From Sulfidibacter corallicola (GTDB taxonomy: Bacteria > Acidobacteriota > Holophagae > Acanthopleuribacterales > Acanthopleuribacteraceae): DNA of 64,000 nucleotides. Both the position numbers and the translations under genes were made by a program. Below the pieces are notes generated by a model. It was not told the DNA's origin. It searched no databases and was given only the letters and a program-made list of their open reading frames with translations. This document shows, piece after piece, positions 27,956 to 37,210 of this stretch. Numbering within the stretch: position 1 is the first letter of the stretch; the number at the start of each line of letters is the position of its first letter. Where the stretch lies: assembly GCF_017498545.1 (NCBI RefSeq), contig NZ_CP071793.1, positions 9,976,256-10,040,255 of the forward strand, in the 5' to 3' direction.

Positions 27956-29116
27956 ATGTCCCCATCCCCGATTTTGGGTGTCGTCGGCGACGACGGCACG
28001 AGCCACACCCCCAACCCCCTGGCTCACAAGGACGACTGGCGCCTTCAGGTGCTGGGCCTTCCCGACGAACGACAGTTTTCCCTGCAGGAGCTGGCGGAAT
28101 TGGGTCATGTGCAGATGACCCTGCCGATCGTATGTGTGTCGGCGGGCTACATCACCGGGGCGAGAGACAAGACGGTGCGGTTCGGGGGCCTGCCGTTTCC
28201 GCAACTGGCGGCACGGTTGGGCGACCTCTCCCCGTTTCGAACCGTGATCTTCCGCAGCAGGGCGCGCGCCACCTGCGGCCCTAGAAACAAAAAGCACGAG
28301 ACGGCCCTGGAGCTGTCCTATTGCCTGGAATCCGGCCACGTGATGCTGGCCTGGGAACTGAACGGCGCCCCCCTCCCCTACGCCAACGGATGGCCGCTGC
28401 GCTCGACGGTCGGCCCCGACCTGTTCTTCTACAAGTCGATGAAGTGGCTGGAGTGCATCGAGTTCTCACCGCTGCCGTTGGCGCAATGTCGCGGAACCTG
28501 GGAAACCTACGCGGGCTATCACCATCGCGGGCGCACCGAGCCCGACGAACGATTCGAACCGATCATGCGGCGGATCACGGGGATCGATACCGAGGGCAGC
28601 GACGTCAGCGAAGAAATACCGAGCTCGGCATGGCAGGAAACGTTAAACGACCTGGTGGCGCGCAAGGACCTGTCGCGCCTGATCATCGCCAAGATGGAGC
28701 GCATGGGCTTGGACCGCCCCAAGGACTACTCGGGCTTCTGTTTCAGCGAGGGTCCCTACCGCGCCAAGATCCGGGGCTCGGCCTTTCAGCGTTCCCTGTT
28801 TCACGGGGCGAACCTGCGCGAGACCAATTTATCCCTGTCCAAGTTCCCGCTGTGCGATTTTTCCGATGGCGGCAAGAACCCGGCGGACATGACCGGAGTC
28901 GACGCGGAAGGCACGGACTTCTCGGGTGCCGACCTGCGCGCTGTCCGCATGTGCGACGCCTTTCTGGCCGGCGCGGTGTTCTACAACCGCAAGCACGTGG
29001 CCGCGGGAACCAAACCGTCCAAGCCGGCAAAGGTCGAAGGCCTCGACCTGCGCGGCGCCAAGAACCTGCATCCACTGCAGGCACAGTGGTTGAAGGAGGA
29101 CGGCGCCCTGGTTTGA
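27956..29116 (+). CDS. Molybdopterin-domain (SUOX/YedY-like) protein fused to pentapeptide repeats
   Basis: A 386-residue protein. Residues about 25-220 resemble a sulfite-oxidase-type molybdopterin-binding domain: LPIVCVSAG carries Cys60 at the place of the molybdenum ligand, then VMLAWELNGAPLPYANGWPL and YKSMKWLECIEF, which match the usual AyemnG.PL..hG.PLR and ksvKWl.rI pattern. A linker of about 60 residues leads to pentapeptide repeats (GSAFQRSLFHGANLRETNLS, GTDFSGADLRAVRM, GLDLRGAKNL). No signal peptide is evident. A strong AAGGAGAG precedes the ATG. The substrate is unknown, and loss of redox activity is possible. The 3' end is duplicated as a decayed fragment at 39222-39289. Confidence 0.75.
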   Translation: MSPSPILGVVGDDGTSHTPNPLAHKDDWRLQVLGLPDERQFSLQELAELGHVQMTLPIVCVSAGYITGARDKTVRFGGLPFPQLAARLGDLSPFRTVIFRSRARATCGPRNKKHETALELSYCLESGHVMLAWELNGAPLPYANGWPLRSTVGPDLFFYKSMKWLECIEFSPLPLAQCRGTWETYAGYHHRGRTEPDERFEPIMRRITGIDTEGSDVSEEIPSSAWQETLNDLVARKDLSRLIIAKMERMGLDRPKDYSGFCFSEGPYRAKIRGSAFQRSLFHGANLRETNLSLSKFPLCDFSDGGKNPADMTGVDAEGTDFSGADLRAVRMCDAFLAGAVFYNRKHVAAGTKPSKPAKVEGLDLRGAKNLHPLQAQWLKEDGALV

Positions 29117-29226
29117 GGCAGCCAGGTCAAGACCGGCCCATTCGGCCGTAATTTTTATCGGAACTCCATGTACTAGAATCTGGAAAAAGCCGTGGGATCT
29201 CAACCGGTAAAACGGGATGGAGCCTC

Positions 29227-29901
29227 GTGTCACGATTTTTCGGTAAAAAACGAAATCCTTGGAGTTCGACTTTGTGCAAGCCCGACCCAGGTTTCTCCCA
29301 TGTAGAACCGGAGTTGACCACCGGTGACCTTGCGGGGATCACGGCGATGTTACAGCGCTGGACCTCGGGCGACCAGCAGGCACTCGACCAGTTGGCGCCA
29401 ATGATCTACCAAGAGTTGCACCGCATGGCAAGCGCCTACCTCATCTCGGAGCGCAGAGATCACACGTTGCAACCCACGGCTCTGGTTCACGAACTGTACA
29501 TGACGCTCATGGAAACCCAGAACGTCTCATTTGCCAATCGCAATTTGTTTTTCGCGTTTGCCGGCCACCTGATGCGGCGGATCCTCATCCAGCATGCAAG
29601 AGGTAAAGCATCTCAAAAGGCCGGCGGCAACCATACCCGGGTTCTCCTGAACAGTCTGAACGATCTCCCCCAGGTGCAACCACGATCTGCCGATGATCTT
29701 TTGGATTTGGACAAGGCGCTAAATCGATTGGGGAAAATCGACACCGTCAAAGAACGGATCATGGAGTTACATCTATTTGCGGGGCTGGGCGTGCGTGAAA
29801 TCGCAGGCGGCCTGAACATTCCCGAGCGAACGATTTCCCGAAAGATGAAAGCGGCGCGGATTTGGCTGTTGCGATCCTTGAATCTGGATGGAACCGCATG
29901 A
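29227..29901 (+). CDS. ECF-type RNA polymerase sigma factor (Ser/Thr-kinase-linked type)
   Basis: A 224-residue ECF sigma factor. Region 2 is visible in LQRWTSGDQQALDQLAPMIY, LHRMASAYLI and the LQPTALVHELYMTL stretch; region 4 is ERIMELHLFAGLGVREIAGG followed by IPERTISRKMKAARIWL. The TALVHE motif is characteristic of the group found beside Ser/Thr kinases in Acidobacteria and Planctomycetes. The GTG at 29227 has GGAG upstream; an internal ATG at 29347 would still keep region 2, so the N-terminal 40 residues are uncertain. The stop overlaps the kinase ATG (ATGA), so the two are made together. Confidence 0.88.
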   Translation: MSRFFGKKRNPWSSTLCKPDPGFSHVEPELTTGDLAGITAMLQRWTSGDQQALDQLAPMIYQELHRMASAYLISERRDHTLQPTALVHELYMTLMETQNVSFANRNLFFAFAGHLMRRILIQHARGKASQKAGGNHTRVLLNSLNDLPQVQPRSADDLLDLDKALNRLGKIDTVKERIMELHLFAGLGVREIAGGLNIPERTISRKMKAARIWLLRSLNLDGTA

Positions 29902-32582
29902 GCGATACGGAAAAACTCAAACGAATCGACAGGCTCCTGGAGCGAGTCGTCGAAACGCCGCCCGATGAGCGGGACATTTATTTGGACAAGATCTGCGATG
30001 ACGAGGACTTGAAACAAGAGGTCCGCGAACTGTTGACCGCATACGGCAAAGAGGCTGAAGAACGCCAAGCGGCTTTTGGGAATCCGGGCGATCGACTCGG
30101 TCCATATCGCCTGGAAAACGTGATCGGTCAGGGCGGTATGGGCACGGTTTATTTGGCCGAACAGGTGGAAGGCGTCTCGCGTAAAGTCGCCGTCAAACTG
30201 GTGCGCTGGTCTCTCCACGAGAAAACACGATCTCGTTTCGATTTGGAACGGCAACTTCTCGCCAAGCTGAACCACCGCTACATCGCTTCCCTCATCGAAG
30301 TCGGCGAAACCCCCGACGGCTTGCCATACCTGGTGATGGAACACGTGGAAGGCCGACCGATCCACGAGTTCGCCGAAGCGGAACATCTATCCTTCGAAGA
30401 ACGAATCAGGCTGTTCAGCCGGGTTTGTGAAGCAGTGGCCTATGCCCACGCCCGTGGCATCATCCACCGAGATATCAAGCCTTCCAACATATTGGTCACC
30501 AAGGAGGGAGGCGCCCCGGTTCCGAAACTGATCGACTTCGGGATTGCCCGTACCCTCGAGCACGGCGAAACCATATCCCGGGAAATTCAGGGAACGCTGG
30601 AATACATGAGCCCCGAGCAAACCGGTCTCTCGCCGAGCGCACAGGAAACGAGCACCCATTCCGATGTCTACGCACTCGGTGCGTTGCTCTACCGCTTGAT
30701 CCTCGGTCGACCACCTCTGGTCTGGGACAAGCGAACCCCGCTCTCCCACGCCTTACGGGACATCGTCGAAAAGGACCCGCCGAGGCCGAGGTCCCTGTTC
30801 GGCCAACTCGAAACGGCCGCGAAGAACGGGCTCCGGAACAACCGAGTATCTACAGATTTCGACGCCATTGTGATGAAAGCTTTGGCCAAATCGCCGCGCG
30901 ATCGCTACCAAACGGCTCAGACCCTGAAAGAGGATTTGCATCGGCTCATCCAGGCTTTGCCGGTTTCCGCCAGGCCCCAAACCCCGGGATACCTCGCCAG
31001 CCGCTACCTGCGCCGCCATTTTTGGCCGGCTTTGACCGCGTTCATGGTGATCCTATTGATTCTCGCCCTGCCCATCAGCATCGCCGTCACCCAATCTCGC
31101 GAACAAAAACGGACGGCGATGGAGCGGGATCGCGCAGAAGAAGTGATCGCGCTGTTCACCGAAATCCTGGCGAGCGGAGATCCGGCACTGGGCGGTGATC
31201 CCAACCTGGAGGTTCGCCAGATCCTCGACCGCACGCGTTCGGAACTCCCCTATCGCCTCAGAAACCGGCCGGAAATCCACGCCAGGTTGGAAGGGGTGCT
31301 CGGTGAAGCGTACTTGGCCCTGGGGCTCTATTCCGAAAGTGACTTTTTGTTGGAAAACGCCCGTGAATCCTTGATCGAACACCAGGGTGCCGGAAGCCCC
31401 AAACTGGTGCAGCCAACCGCGGCGCTCTTCGAACTGCGCATGACCCAGGACGACTTTGACCGGGCCGAACCATTCTTGGCGGAGTTGGAACACATTGCCG
31501 AACAACACGAGGATCAACCACTGCTGTTAGCCGAGGCTTTGTTTTCCCGGGGCCGGCTCTTGGCGAAAACCTCCAAGCACACCGAAGCCGTGACCCAATA
31601 TCGTGAGGCTTTGCGGATCTTCGAAAGGCGACTCGGCAAAGACGCGCTGCAAACCTTGCGTTGCATGAAACTCCTCGGGCAATCCACCGAATACGCCGAA
31701 GGTTTGGCGGAAGCCGTGACCCTCTATCAAACCGCACTCGACATGGCTCGCAAAGGAAGTGTGATGGAAGGCGACCTGTCACTGAGTCTCGCGGTGGCCC
31801 TGTCGGCGGATCGGAGATTCCCCGAAGCGGAGCCTAATTACCGGCGTGCCCTGGAACTGTTCGACCGGCATTATGGCGACAAGAGCTTGAAATCGGCGGT
31901 GGTGCGCATTCGGTACGCGTATCGGCTGATTTATCACAAGAACGATTTGGATCGTGCCGAGCCGATGTTACAGATCGCGGAAAACACCATCCGCGAGAAG
32001 TTGGGCGAGCGTTCGACCCACCTGGCCGATGTGTTCCACAACCGCGGCATGGCCTCCTGGAACCGCCGCAACTACGAAGATGCCGCCTGTTTTTTCAGGG
32101 AGGCCGTGAACGTCGAACGCGCCGCGAATCCAGGTCCGTCGGTTCAGGTCACCAATGCCTTGAGACGCCAGGCCTTTGCCCTTTTGCGCAGTGGTCGCCC
32201 CGAGGAGGCCTTGGCCGTGGCACTGGAAAGTAACACCATGGCGCACGTGGTGTTCGCTGACAATCTCAGGTTTCGAACGACCAACGATTTCGAGTTCGCG
32301 CAGATCGCCATGGAGAACGGTTTCTACGCCGGCCTTCGACCCACCTGGGAAGCGATATTCGAGTTTTATGTCCAGCAACCCGAGCGGGTCAATATTTGGT
32401 GCCACGTCTTGGCGGCCATCGCCTATGGCGAGGCAAGATCGGGTCATTGCGCCGACGCATGGGAGCTGATGGATCACGCCTATGAAACGGTCGAAAGAGC
32501 GGGAGACCAAACGGTGGTCCCCTTGCGCGTGATTCAAAGATACCGCGAAAAATTGCAGCAGGTTTGCCCGCCAGCCCGCTGA
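29898..32582 (+). CDS. Membrane Ser/Thr protein kinase with TPR-like sensor region
   Basis: An 894-residue kinase. After a ~65-residue helical N-terminus the kinase domain shows the glycine loop GQGGMGTVYLAE (77-88), K100 in VAVKL, HRDIKPSNIL (190-199, catalytic D192) and DFGIAR (213-218), so it should be active. One transmembrane helix (FMVILLILALPISIAV, about residue 380) separates it from ~500 residues of TPR-like helices (YREALRIFERRLG, YQTALDMARKG, YRRALELFDRHYG) on the other side. This kinase-TM-TPR form is common next to ECF sigma genes. It probably controls the co-encoded sigma factor by phosphorylation, as shown for some related pairs; that is inference here. Confidence 0.9.
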   Translation: MSDTEKLKRIDRLLERVVETPPDERDIYLDKICDDEDLKQEVRELLTAYGKEAEERQAAFGNPGDRLGPYRLENVIGQGGMGTVYLAEQVEGVSRKVAVKLVRWSLHEKTRSRFDLERQLLAKLNHRYIASLIEVGETPDGLPYLVMEHVEGRPIHEFAEAEHLSFEERIRLFSRVCEAVAYAHARGIIHRDIKPSNILVTKEGGAPVPKLIDFGIARTLEHGETISREIQGTLEYMSPEQTGLSPSAQETSTHSDVYALGALLYRLILGRPPLVWDKRTPLSHALRDIVEKDPPRPRSLFGQLETAAKNGLRNNRVSTDFDAIVMKALAKSPRDRYQTAQTLKEDLHRLIQALPVSARPQTPGYLASRYLRRHFWPALTAFMVILLILALPISIAVTQSREQKRTAMERDRAEEVIALFTEILASGDPALGGDPNLEVRQILDRTRSELPYRLRNRPEIHARLEGVLGEAYLALGLYSESDFLLENARESLIEHQGAGSPKLVQPTAALFELRMTQDDFDRAEPFLAELEHIAEQHEDQPLLLAEALFSRGRLLAKTSKHTEAVTQYREALRIFERRLGKDALQTLRCMKLLGQSTEYAEGLAEAVTLYQTALDMARKGSVMEGDLSLSLAVALSADRRFPEAEPNYRRALELFDRHYGDKSLKSAVVRIRYAYRLIYHKNDLDRAEPMLQIAENTIREKLGERSTHLADVFHNRGMASWNRRNYEDAACFFREAVNVERAANPGPSVQVTNALRRQAFALLRSGRPEEALAVALESNTMAHVVFADNLRFRTTNDFEFAQIAMENGFYAGLRPTWEAIFEFYVQQPERVNIWCHVLAAIAYGEARSGHCADAWELMDHAYETVERAGDQTVVPLRVIQRYREKLQQVCPPAR

Positions 32583-32759
32583 AGGCTCCGATGGTTTTCT
32601 CGCGGTTATTGTTTTTTCGAAAAAACTTGGCGTAAATCGGACCCGCTTTTCACATGGCTCTCCGAAGGCGATTGCATTTCGCCGGACGCGGAGGTCGGCT
32701 GTCTTTTCACCACCTACAGCCGCCACCGTCAATCCCCACCAAATCCACAAGGAGAGGCC

Positions 32760-35700
32760 ATGAGTCCCTTATTCCCGCGCAAATGGCGTTTGCGTATCCT
32801 GTTATGCTGCTTGGCTTTGGTCGCACATGCCCTGCACGCACAAGACGAATCCCTCGACGACCGCTTTTCGACCGACTACGAACCCTTTACCAGTGATTCC
32901 GAAAAACTGGGCCTCAAAACCGAGGCTCCCTTTGTGAACATCAATGAATTCACCGGCAAGGTCTCCATCAATCTACCGGGACTCGACCTCGGCGATTTTG
33001 GATTGGCACCACGCTACAACGGCCCCAATCGTTGGCCGATGGAACCCGAGGGCGATTTCAACTACGATTTCGGTGCCCGTGGCGATTACGAACGCTCCCC
33101 GCTGGGTATCGGCTGGCACCTGGGTTACGGTTTCATGGTGGCCAGACAAATCAACACCGTTGCACGAGTCTGGGAAAACGTCGGTTATGTTGACAACGGC
33201 GGAAATTTCTCGGCCTTCACTCGCGACCAGGTCTTCATGGAACCCGTCACGGATTCCGGGGAACTGCCGACCCGAGGCGTCCACTACATCAGCAACGATC
33301 TTTCGCGAATCACGCGCTCTCCGTCGGGCGCATTGCCCTTCCAAGGCGGGGCTTTTTACCTGTTTAGCGCCAACGGCAGAAAAATTAAGTTCATGCCCAC
33401 GGCATACGACCCCAACGCGCACATTCTCTCTCAAACCAATTACCTCGAATATTTCTACTTCTATCCGGTGGAGATCACCCAACCCAACGGACGCAGGCTG
33501 ACCATTTCCTATACCCAGGACCTGATGGACAACGAGCGTCCCTTGATCGACTACGTTCAAGATTCCCACGGTCGCCGTCTCTACTTTCGCTACACCACCA
33601 TCCTGGGGAAACCATACCTGGAATCCCTGGTTTTGACGGATGGTCGCAGTCCGGACGAGCCCAAAGTCGACAAACGGGAGATTCGCCGATTTGAATACCT
33701 GACGCTCCGGGCGCCCGGCGATTCCCAGAGTCATGTCTATCTGGGTGCGGTCGTTTCACCCTTGGGCCATCGTTTCGAGGTGCAGTACCAGAGCGCGAAA
33801 ACCCATCCGGACCAATCTTTCCTGATGGTCGACGGCTTGACGACGCCCGAGGGAGGTGAGATCGGCCTGACCTACATGAATTTCGAAACCACCCATATTC
33901 GCGCCATTCGGGACAAAGGCTGTGTAAACAAGTACGATTGCCATGATCCGGATCTAAGGGTCTACACCGAAGATTGGGTTCGGGTACGGACCCTTTCCCA
34001 TAGCGGCGGTTCCTACCTGTTCAGTTACCGACAGGGCACCATCGAGTCGCCTTGGCATTGGCGGACCAAGGACGTTTCCGTGTTGGACGTCTCGGTCACC
34101 TTGACGAGTGGATTCACCGACAAGCCCTATCGCCGGACGACCACCTATTTCGGTCACCCCCGAACGGAACCTGCATACAAGGATGGACAAGCCCATGGGG
34201 ATGCGTACGTCATGGGTCGCCCCATTCACAAGATCGTCAGCTACGGCGAGGGCGGGGATATGGAAACCGCCGAACAACGATGGGAATACTCCGCGAAACT
34301 ATCCCCTCATCCGCATTACTACTACGGGGGGAATGCGGACTCTGGCCGGTTGTTCGAACCATACCTGATGAAACACAGCCGTTTGGAAGACGGCCAATGG
34401 GTGGATACCCATTTCGAGTACGAACGCGTCGACGCCGACCCCTCCGCCGGTTCCTTCCTGAACCCGATTCGCCAATTCGTTCAGGCCCGCGGTTTCGCAC
34501 CTCAACGGATTCACACCACCGACTACGACCATCGCTTCACCAAATTGGATCGTTTCGAAAATGCGGTCGACGACGTGTACTTCATCGGTCTTCCCAAACT
34601 GGAGGAGGTTCGTTTCGAAAGCAGCCTCATCGGAAAAGTCAGCCGTACCTTTCATCCGCTTTGGCCGCTTCCAACCCGGGTGACCAAGCACTCCGGTGCA
34701 GGCTCCGAATCTCCGGACGTGGTGACCGCCATTGAATACTATGAAGGAGGTACCTACCTCGGCCTGGAAAAGTCCCGGTCGATACCCGGGACCCTCTCCA
34801 AAATCGAACAGGTGGCTTACCGGTGGGGCATGCCCAGCATCATTCGATATCCCATCGGCCCCGACCGGACGCGCTCGATCAATTTGGACGGCACCATCGC
34901 GACCGAGACCCAGAATGGCGTGACCAAATCCTTTGAATACGATTCGGACGGACGATTGGTGAAAACGGTCTTACCCGGCGGCATGCTCCCGGATGAAGTC
35001 CGCTACTCGGAGCCCGGAGCCCCTCCCTTCGAAGAATCTTTCCGGCGAAATCCGGACAATGGCAGCCTATCCGGGTTCAAGCGAGAAATCGCCTTCGGCA
35101 GCGACCGTGGCGATGATGACCGCACGGGTAGCGGCGATCTCGACTATGTCAGCCGAACACGGGAGAACTACGACGCATGGGGCCGCTTGGCGTCCAAAGA
35201 GTTGCGCGTCAATCACCTACAAGACGGCATCGTGGAAGAAACCCTGTACAACGCCTATGGACTGCCCCGGCTCAAAAAAAACCTGGTCGACGGCAGCCAA
35301 ACCTCGATTGTCTATGACGTTTTGGGTCGGCCCGTGTTGGAAAAAACGACTGAAGGGAGCGTCGAACTTTCCGTAGCTCGTTATCGATACGGCTGGGACG
35401 GTGCGGGCCAACGACGCTTGGAAGTGATCCAAAAAAACAGGGACACCGACACGGAAAGCTACATCAGGGTCACCCTTTCCGATATGGCGGAGCGGATGGT
35501 TCGTGCCGAGGCGAACGGTCAAGGCACCAACTTTCAATATGACGGAGATCTCGTCACCATCCGTCCCGACCACCCCGATCCCGACTTCGAGGGTCACCTT
35601 CGCCGCCAGCGAGTGGATTCCCTCGGCCGCATGATTTGGGAGGAACAGCCCGAGATCAACGGTAGGATCAACTACACCTACAACGAATTCGGGAAAGTGG

Positions 35701-37199
35701 ACGAGGTCGAAGGACCCGCGGGTCATTATCGTTCGACATATGACGCACTGGCCCGGCTTACCAAACAGCAAGTCAAACGCGACGGCCTTTGGGAAACCTT
35801 GTTCACCAACGTCTACGATTGGGATACGGGCATCCTGAAAACCAAATCGGCCAACGGCGTGATCGAAACGGTCGAAGAATCGGATCAGCTCAATCGACCC
35901 ACCCTGGTTTCGCTGACCATTCCGGACCTGAAACCTGGTCCCGAGGTCGTGTACCCCCTGGCGAACACGCGGGTACCGCCGGGTTTGCTGCAGGCGGATT
36001 GGGAACCGGTTCCGGGCGCCGTGGACTATGAATTTGCCTTCGAGACCCAAGGCACTTCCGCCAAACGCTTTTCCGTTCAGGTCGGGAACAGTCATACCGA
36101 CGTGCCCGTAGGCGTCGTGACCACCGATATGGAACATTCCTTATTTGTTCGGGCGATCGACGAGAACGGTGAACCCACCAATTGGACCCGAGTCGATTTC
36201 TCTGGTGGGGAAAACGGGCCATGTATCGCGGCCGACGTCGGGAATCTCGACTTCGGCACGGTGATCGTCAATCAAAACGAGAATCGGTCGATCGTCTTCA
36301 CCAATACCGGTAATCAACCGGGAACCGCTGTGTTGACCACCATCAACAACACCTTCAAAATACTCGACGATTCGGGTGCACCGGTGACTTCCCTTTCCTT
36401 TTCGCTGAATCCCGGATTCTCGAAAACGGTGACTCTGCGGATGCGCGGCAGCACGCCCGGACTTTACGCGAGTTCGCTCAGGGTGGATGCCGAATGCGCC
36501 TCGGACATCGACTTGATCGGTCAAATCATTCCCGAACCCTCGGACATCCGCATCACGCCCACGACCTACGACTTTGGCGAAATCGACGCCGATCAGGTCG
36601 CCTTCGGCTTCATCGACGTCGAAAATATCGGGTCCCGCCTGTGGACGGTCACCCTACGGACATTGACGGAAAGCGGATCCTTTGATTTCTACATCGACCA
36701 AACCTGGACATCGGTCGGCGATATTCACGTGGGTGCCGGCAGGTCCAAGCGCGTGCAAGTTCGGTTCAACCCCAGTGAAGGCAGGGATTATCACTGCACC
36801 ATTCGGGGCGATTCGGGTGGCGGTCACGCGATTGGGTATCTGATCGGCAAAGCCGTGGAAGACATCCCCCAATTCGACATCACACCCAGCTTGGCCGACT
36901 TCGGTGAGGTGCCCGACGGCCAAATTCGCCAATATCTCATCACGGTAACGAACCAGGGTGCCCAAACGGTCACGGGTGTGGTCAATGCCAGCGGCTCCGA
37001 CTTCAGCGTTCACGCCGTGAACGGAGTGCCAGGCTCCAACGCGATCTCCATTCCTGCCGGCGGTTCGGCCCAGGTCACCGTGTATTGGCAGAAACCGAGC
37101 TGGGGCCAAAGCGGCCAAACCTTCTCCGGGGTGTTCGAGGCGGTCACGAACTTCGGCCGGAAAGCGATCACCCTCAGAGCCAAAGCGGCAAGCAAATAA
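32760..37199 (+). CDS. Large secreted RHS/YD-repeat protein with choice-of-anchor-D domains
   Basis: A 1479-residue exported protein with signal peptide (MSPLFPRKWRLRILLCCLAL, cleavage near ALHAQ). A long N-terminal beta region resembles the start of RHS and insecticidal-toxin-complex shells. YD repeats follow from about residue 700 (FEYDSDGRLVKTVLPGG, YDAWGRLASKEL, YDVLGRPVLEKT, YNEFGKVDEVEG, YDALARLTKQQV). From about 1155 there are at least three ASH/choice-of-anchor-D repeats, beginning LDFGTVIVNQ, YDFGEIDADQ and ADFGEVPDGQ. There is no RHS core or C-terminal toxin tip: these are in the next gene, 11 bp downstream. AAGGAGAGG precedes the ATG. It may form part of a cell-surface shell. Confidence 0.85.
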   Translation: MSPLFPRKWRLRILLCCLALVAHALHAQDESLDDRFSTDYEPFTSDSEKLGLKTEAPFVNINEFTGKVSINLPGLDLGDFGLAPRYNGPNRWPMEPEGDFNYDFGARGDYERSPLGIGWHLGYGFMVARQINTVARVWENVGYVDNGGNFSAFTRDQVFMEPVTDSGELPTRGVHYISNDLSRITRSPSGALPFQGGAFYLFSANGRKIKFMPTAYDPNAHILSQTNYLEYFYFYPVEITQPNGRRLTISYTQDLMDNERPLIDYVQDSHGRRLYFRYTTILGKPYLESLVLTDGRSPDEPKVDKREIRRFEYLTLRAPGDSQSHVYLGAVVSPLGHRFEVQYQSAKTHPDQSFLMVDGLTTPEGGEIGLTYMNFETTHIRAIRDKGCVNKYDCHDPDLRVYTEDWVRVRTLSHSGGSYLFSYRQGTIESPWHWRTKDVSVLDVSVTLTSGFTDKPYRRTTTYFGHPRTEPAYKDGQAHGDAYVMGRPIHKIVSYGEGGDMETAEQRWEYSAKLSPHPHYYYGGNADSGRLFEPYLMKHSRLEDGQWVDTHFEYERVDADPSAGSFLNPIRQFVQARGFAPQRIHTTDYDHRFTKLDRFENAVDDVYFIGLPKLEEVRFESSLIGKVSRTFHPLWPLPTRVTKHSGAGSESPDVVTAIEYYEGGTYLGLEKSRSIPGTLSKIEQVAYRWGMPSIIRYPIGPDRTRSINLDGTIATETQNGVTKSFEYDSDGRLVKTVLPGGMLPDEVRYSEPGAPPFEESFRRNPDNGSLSGFKREIAFGSDRGDDDRTGSGDLDYVSRTRENYDAWGRLASKELRVNHLQDGIVEETLYNAYGLPRLKKNLVDGSQTSIVYDVLGRPVLEKTTEGSVELSVARYRYGWDGAGQRRLEVIQKNRDTDTESYIRVTLSDMAERMVRAEANGQGTNFQYDGDLVTIRPDHPDPDFEGHLRRQRVDSLGRMIWEEQPEINGRINYTYNEFGKVDEVEGPAGHYRSTYDALARLTKQQVKRDGLWETLFTNVYDWDTGILKTKSANGVIETVEESDQLNRPTLVSLTIPDLKPGPEVVYPLANTRVPPGLLQADWEPVPGAVDYEFAFETQGTSAKRFSVQVGNSHTDVPVGVVTTDMEHSLFVRAIDENGEPTNWTRVDFSGGENGPCIAADVGNLDFGTVIVNQNENRSIVFTNTGNQPGTAVLTTINNTFKILDDSGAPVTSLSFSLNPGFSKTVTLRMRGSTPGLYASSLRVDAECASDIDLIGQIIPEPSDIRITPTTYDFGEIDADQVAFGFIDVENIGSRLWTVTLRTLTESGSFDFYIDQTWTSVGDIHVGAGRSKRVQVRFNPSEGRDYHCTIRGDSGGGHAIGYLIGKAVEDIPQFDITPSLADFGEVPDGQIRQYLITVTNQGAQTVTGVVNASGSDFSVHAVNGVPGSNAISIPAGGSAQVTVYWQKPSWGQSGQTFSGVFEAVTNFGRKAITLRAKAASK

Positions 37200-37210
37200 G
37201 GAGGCACGAG

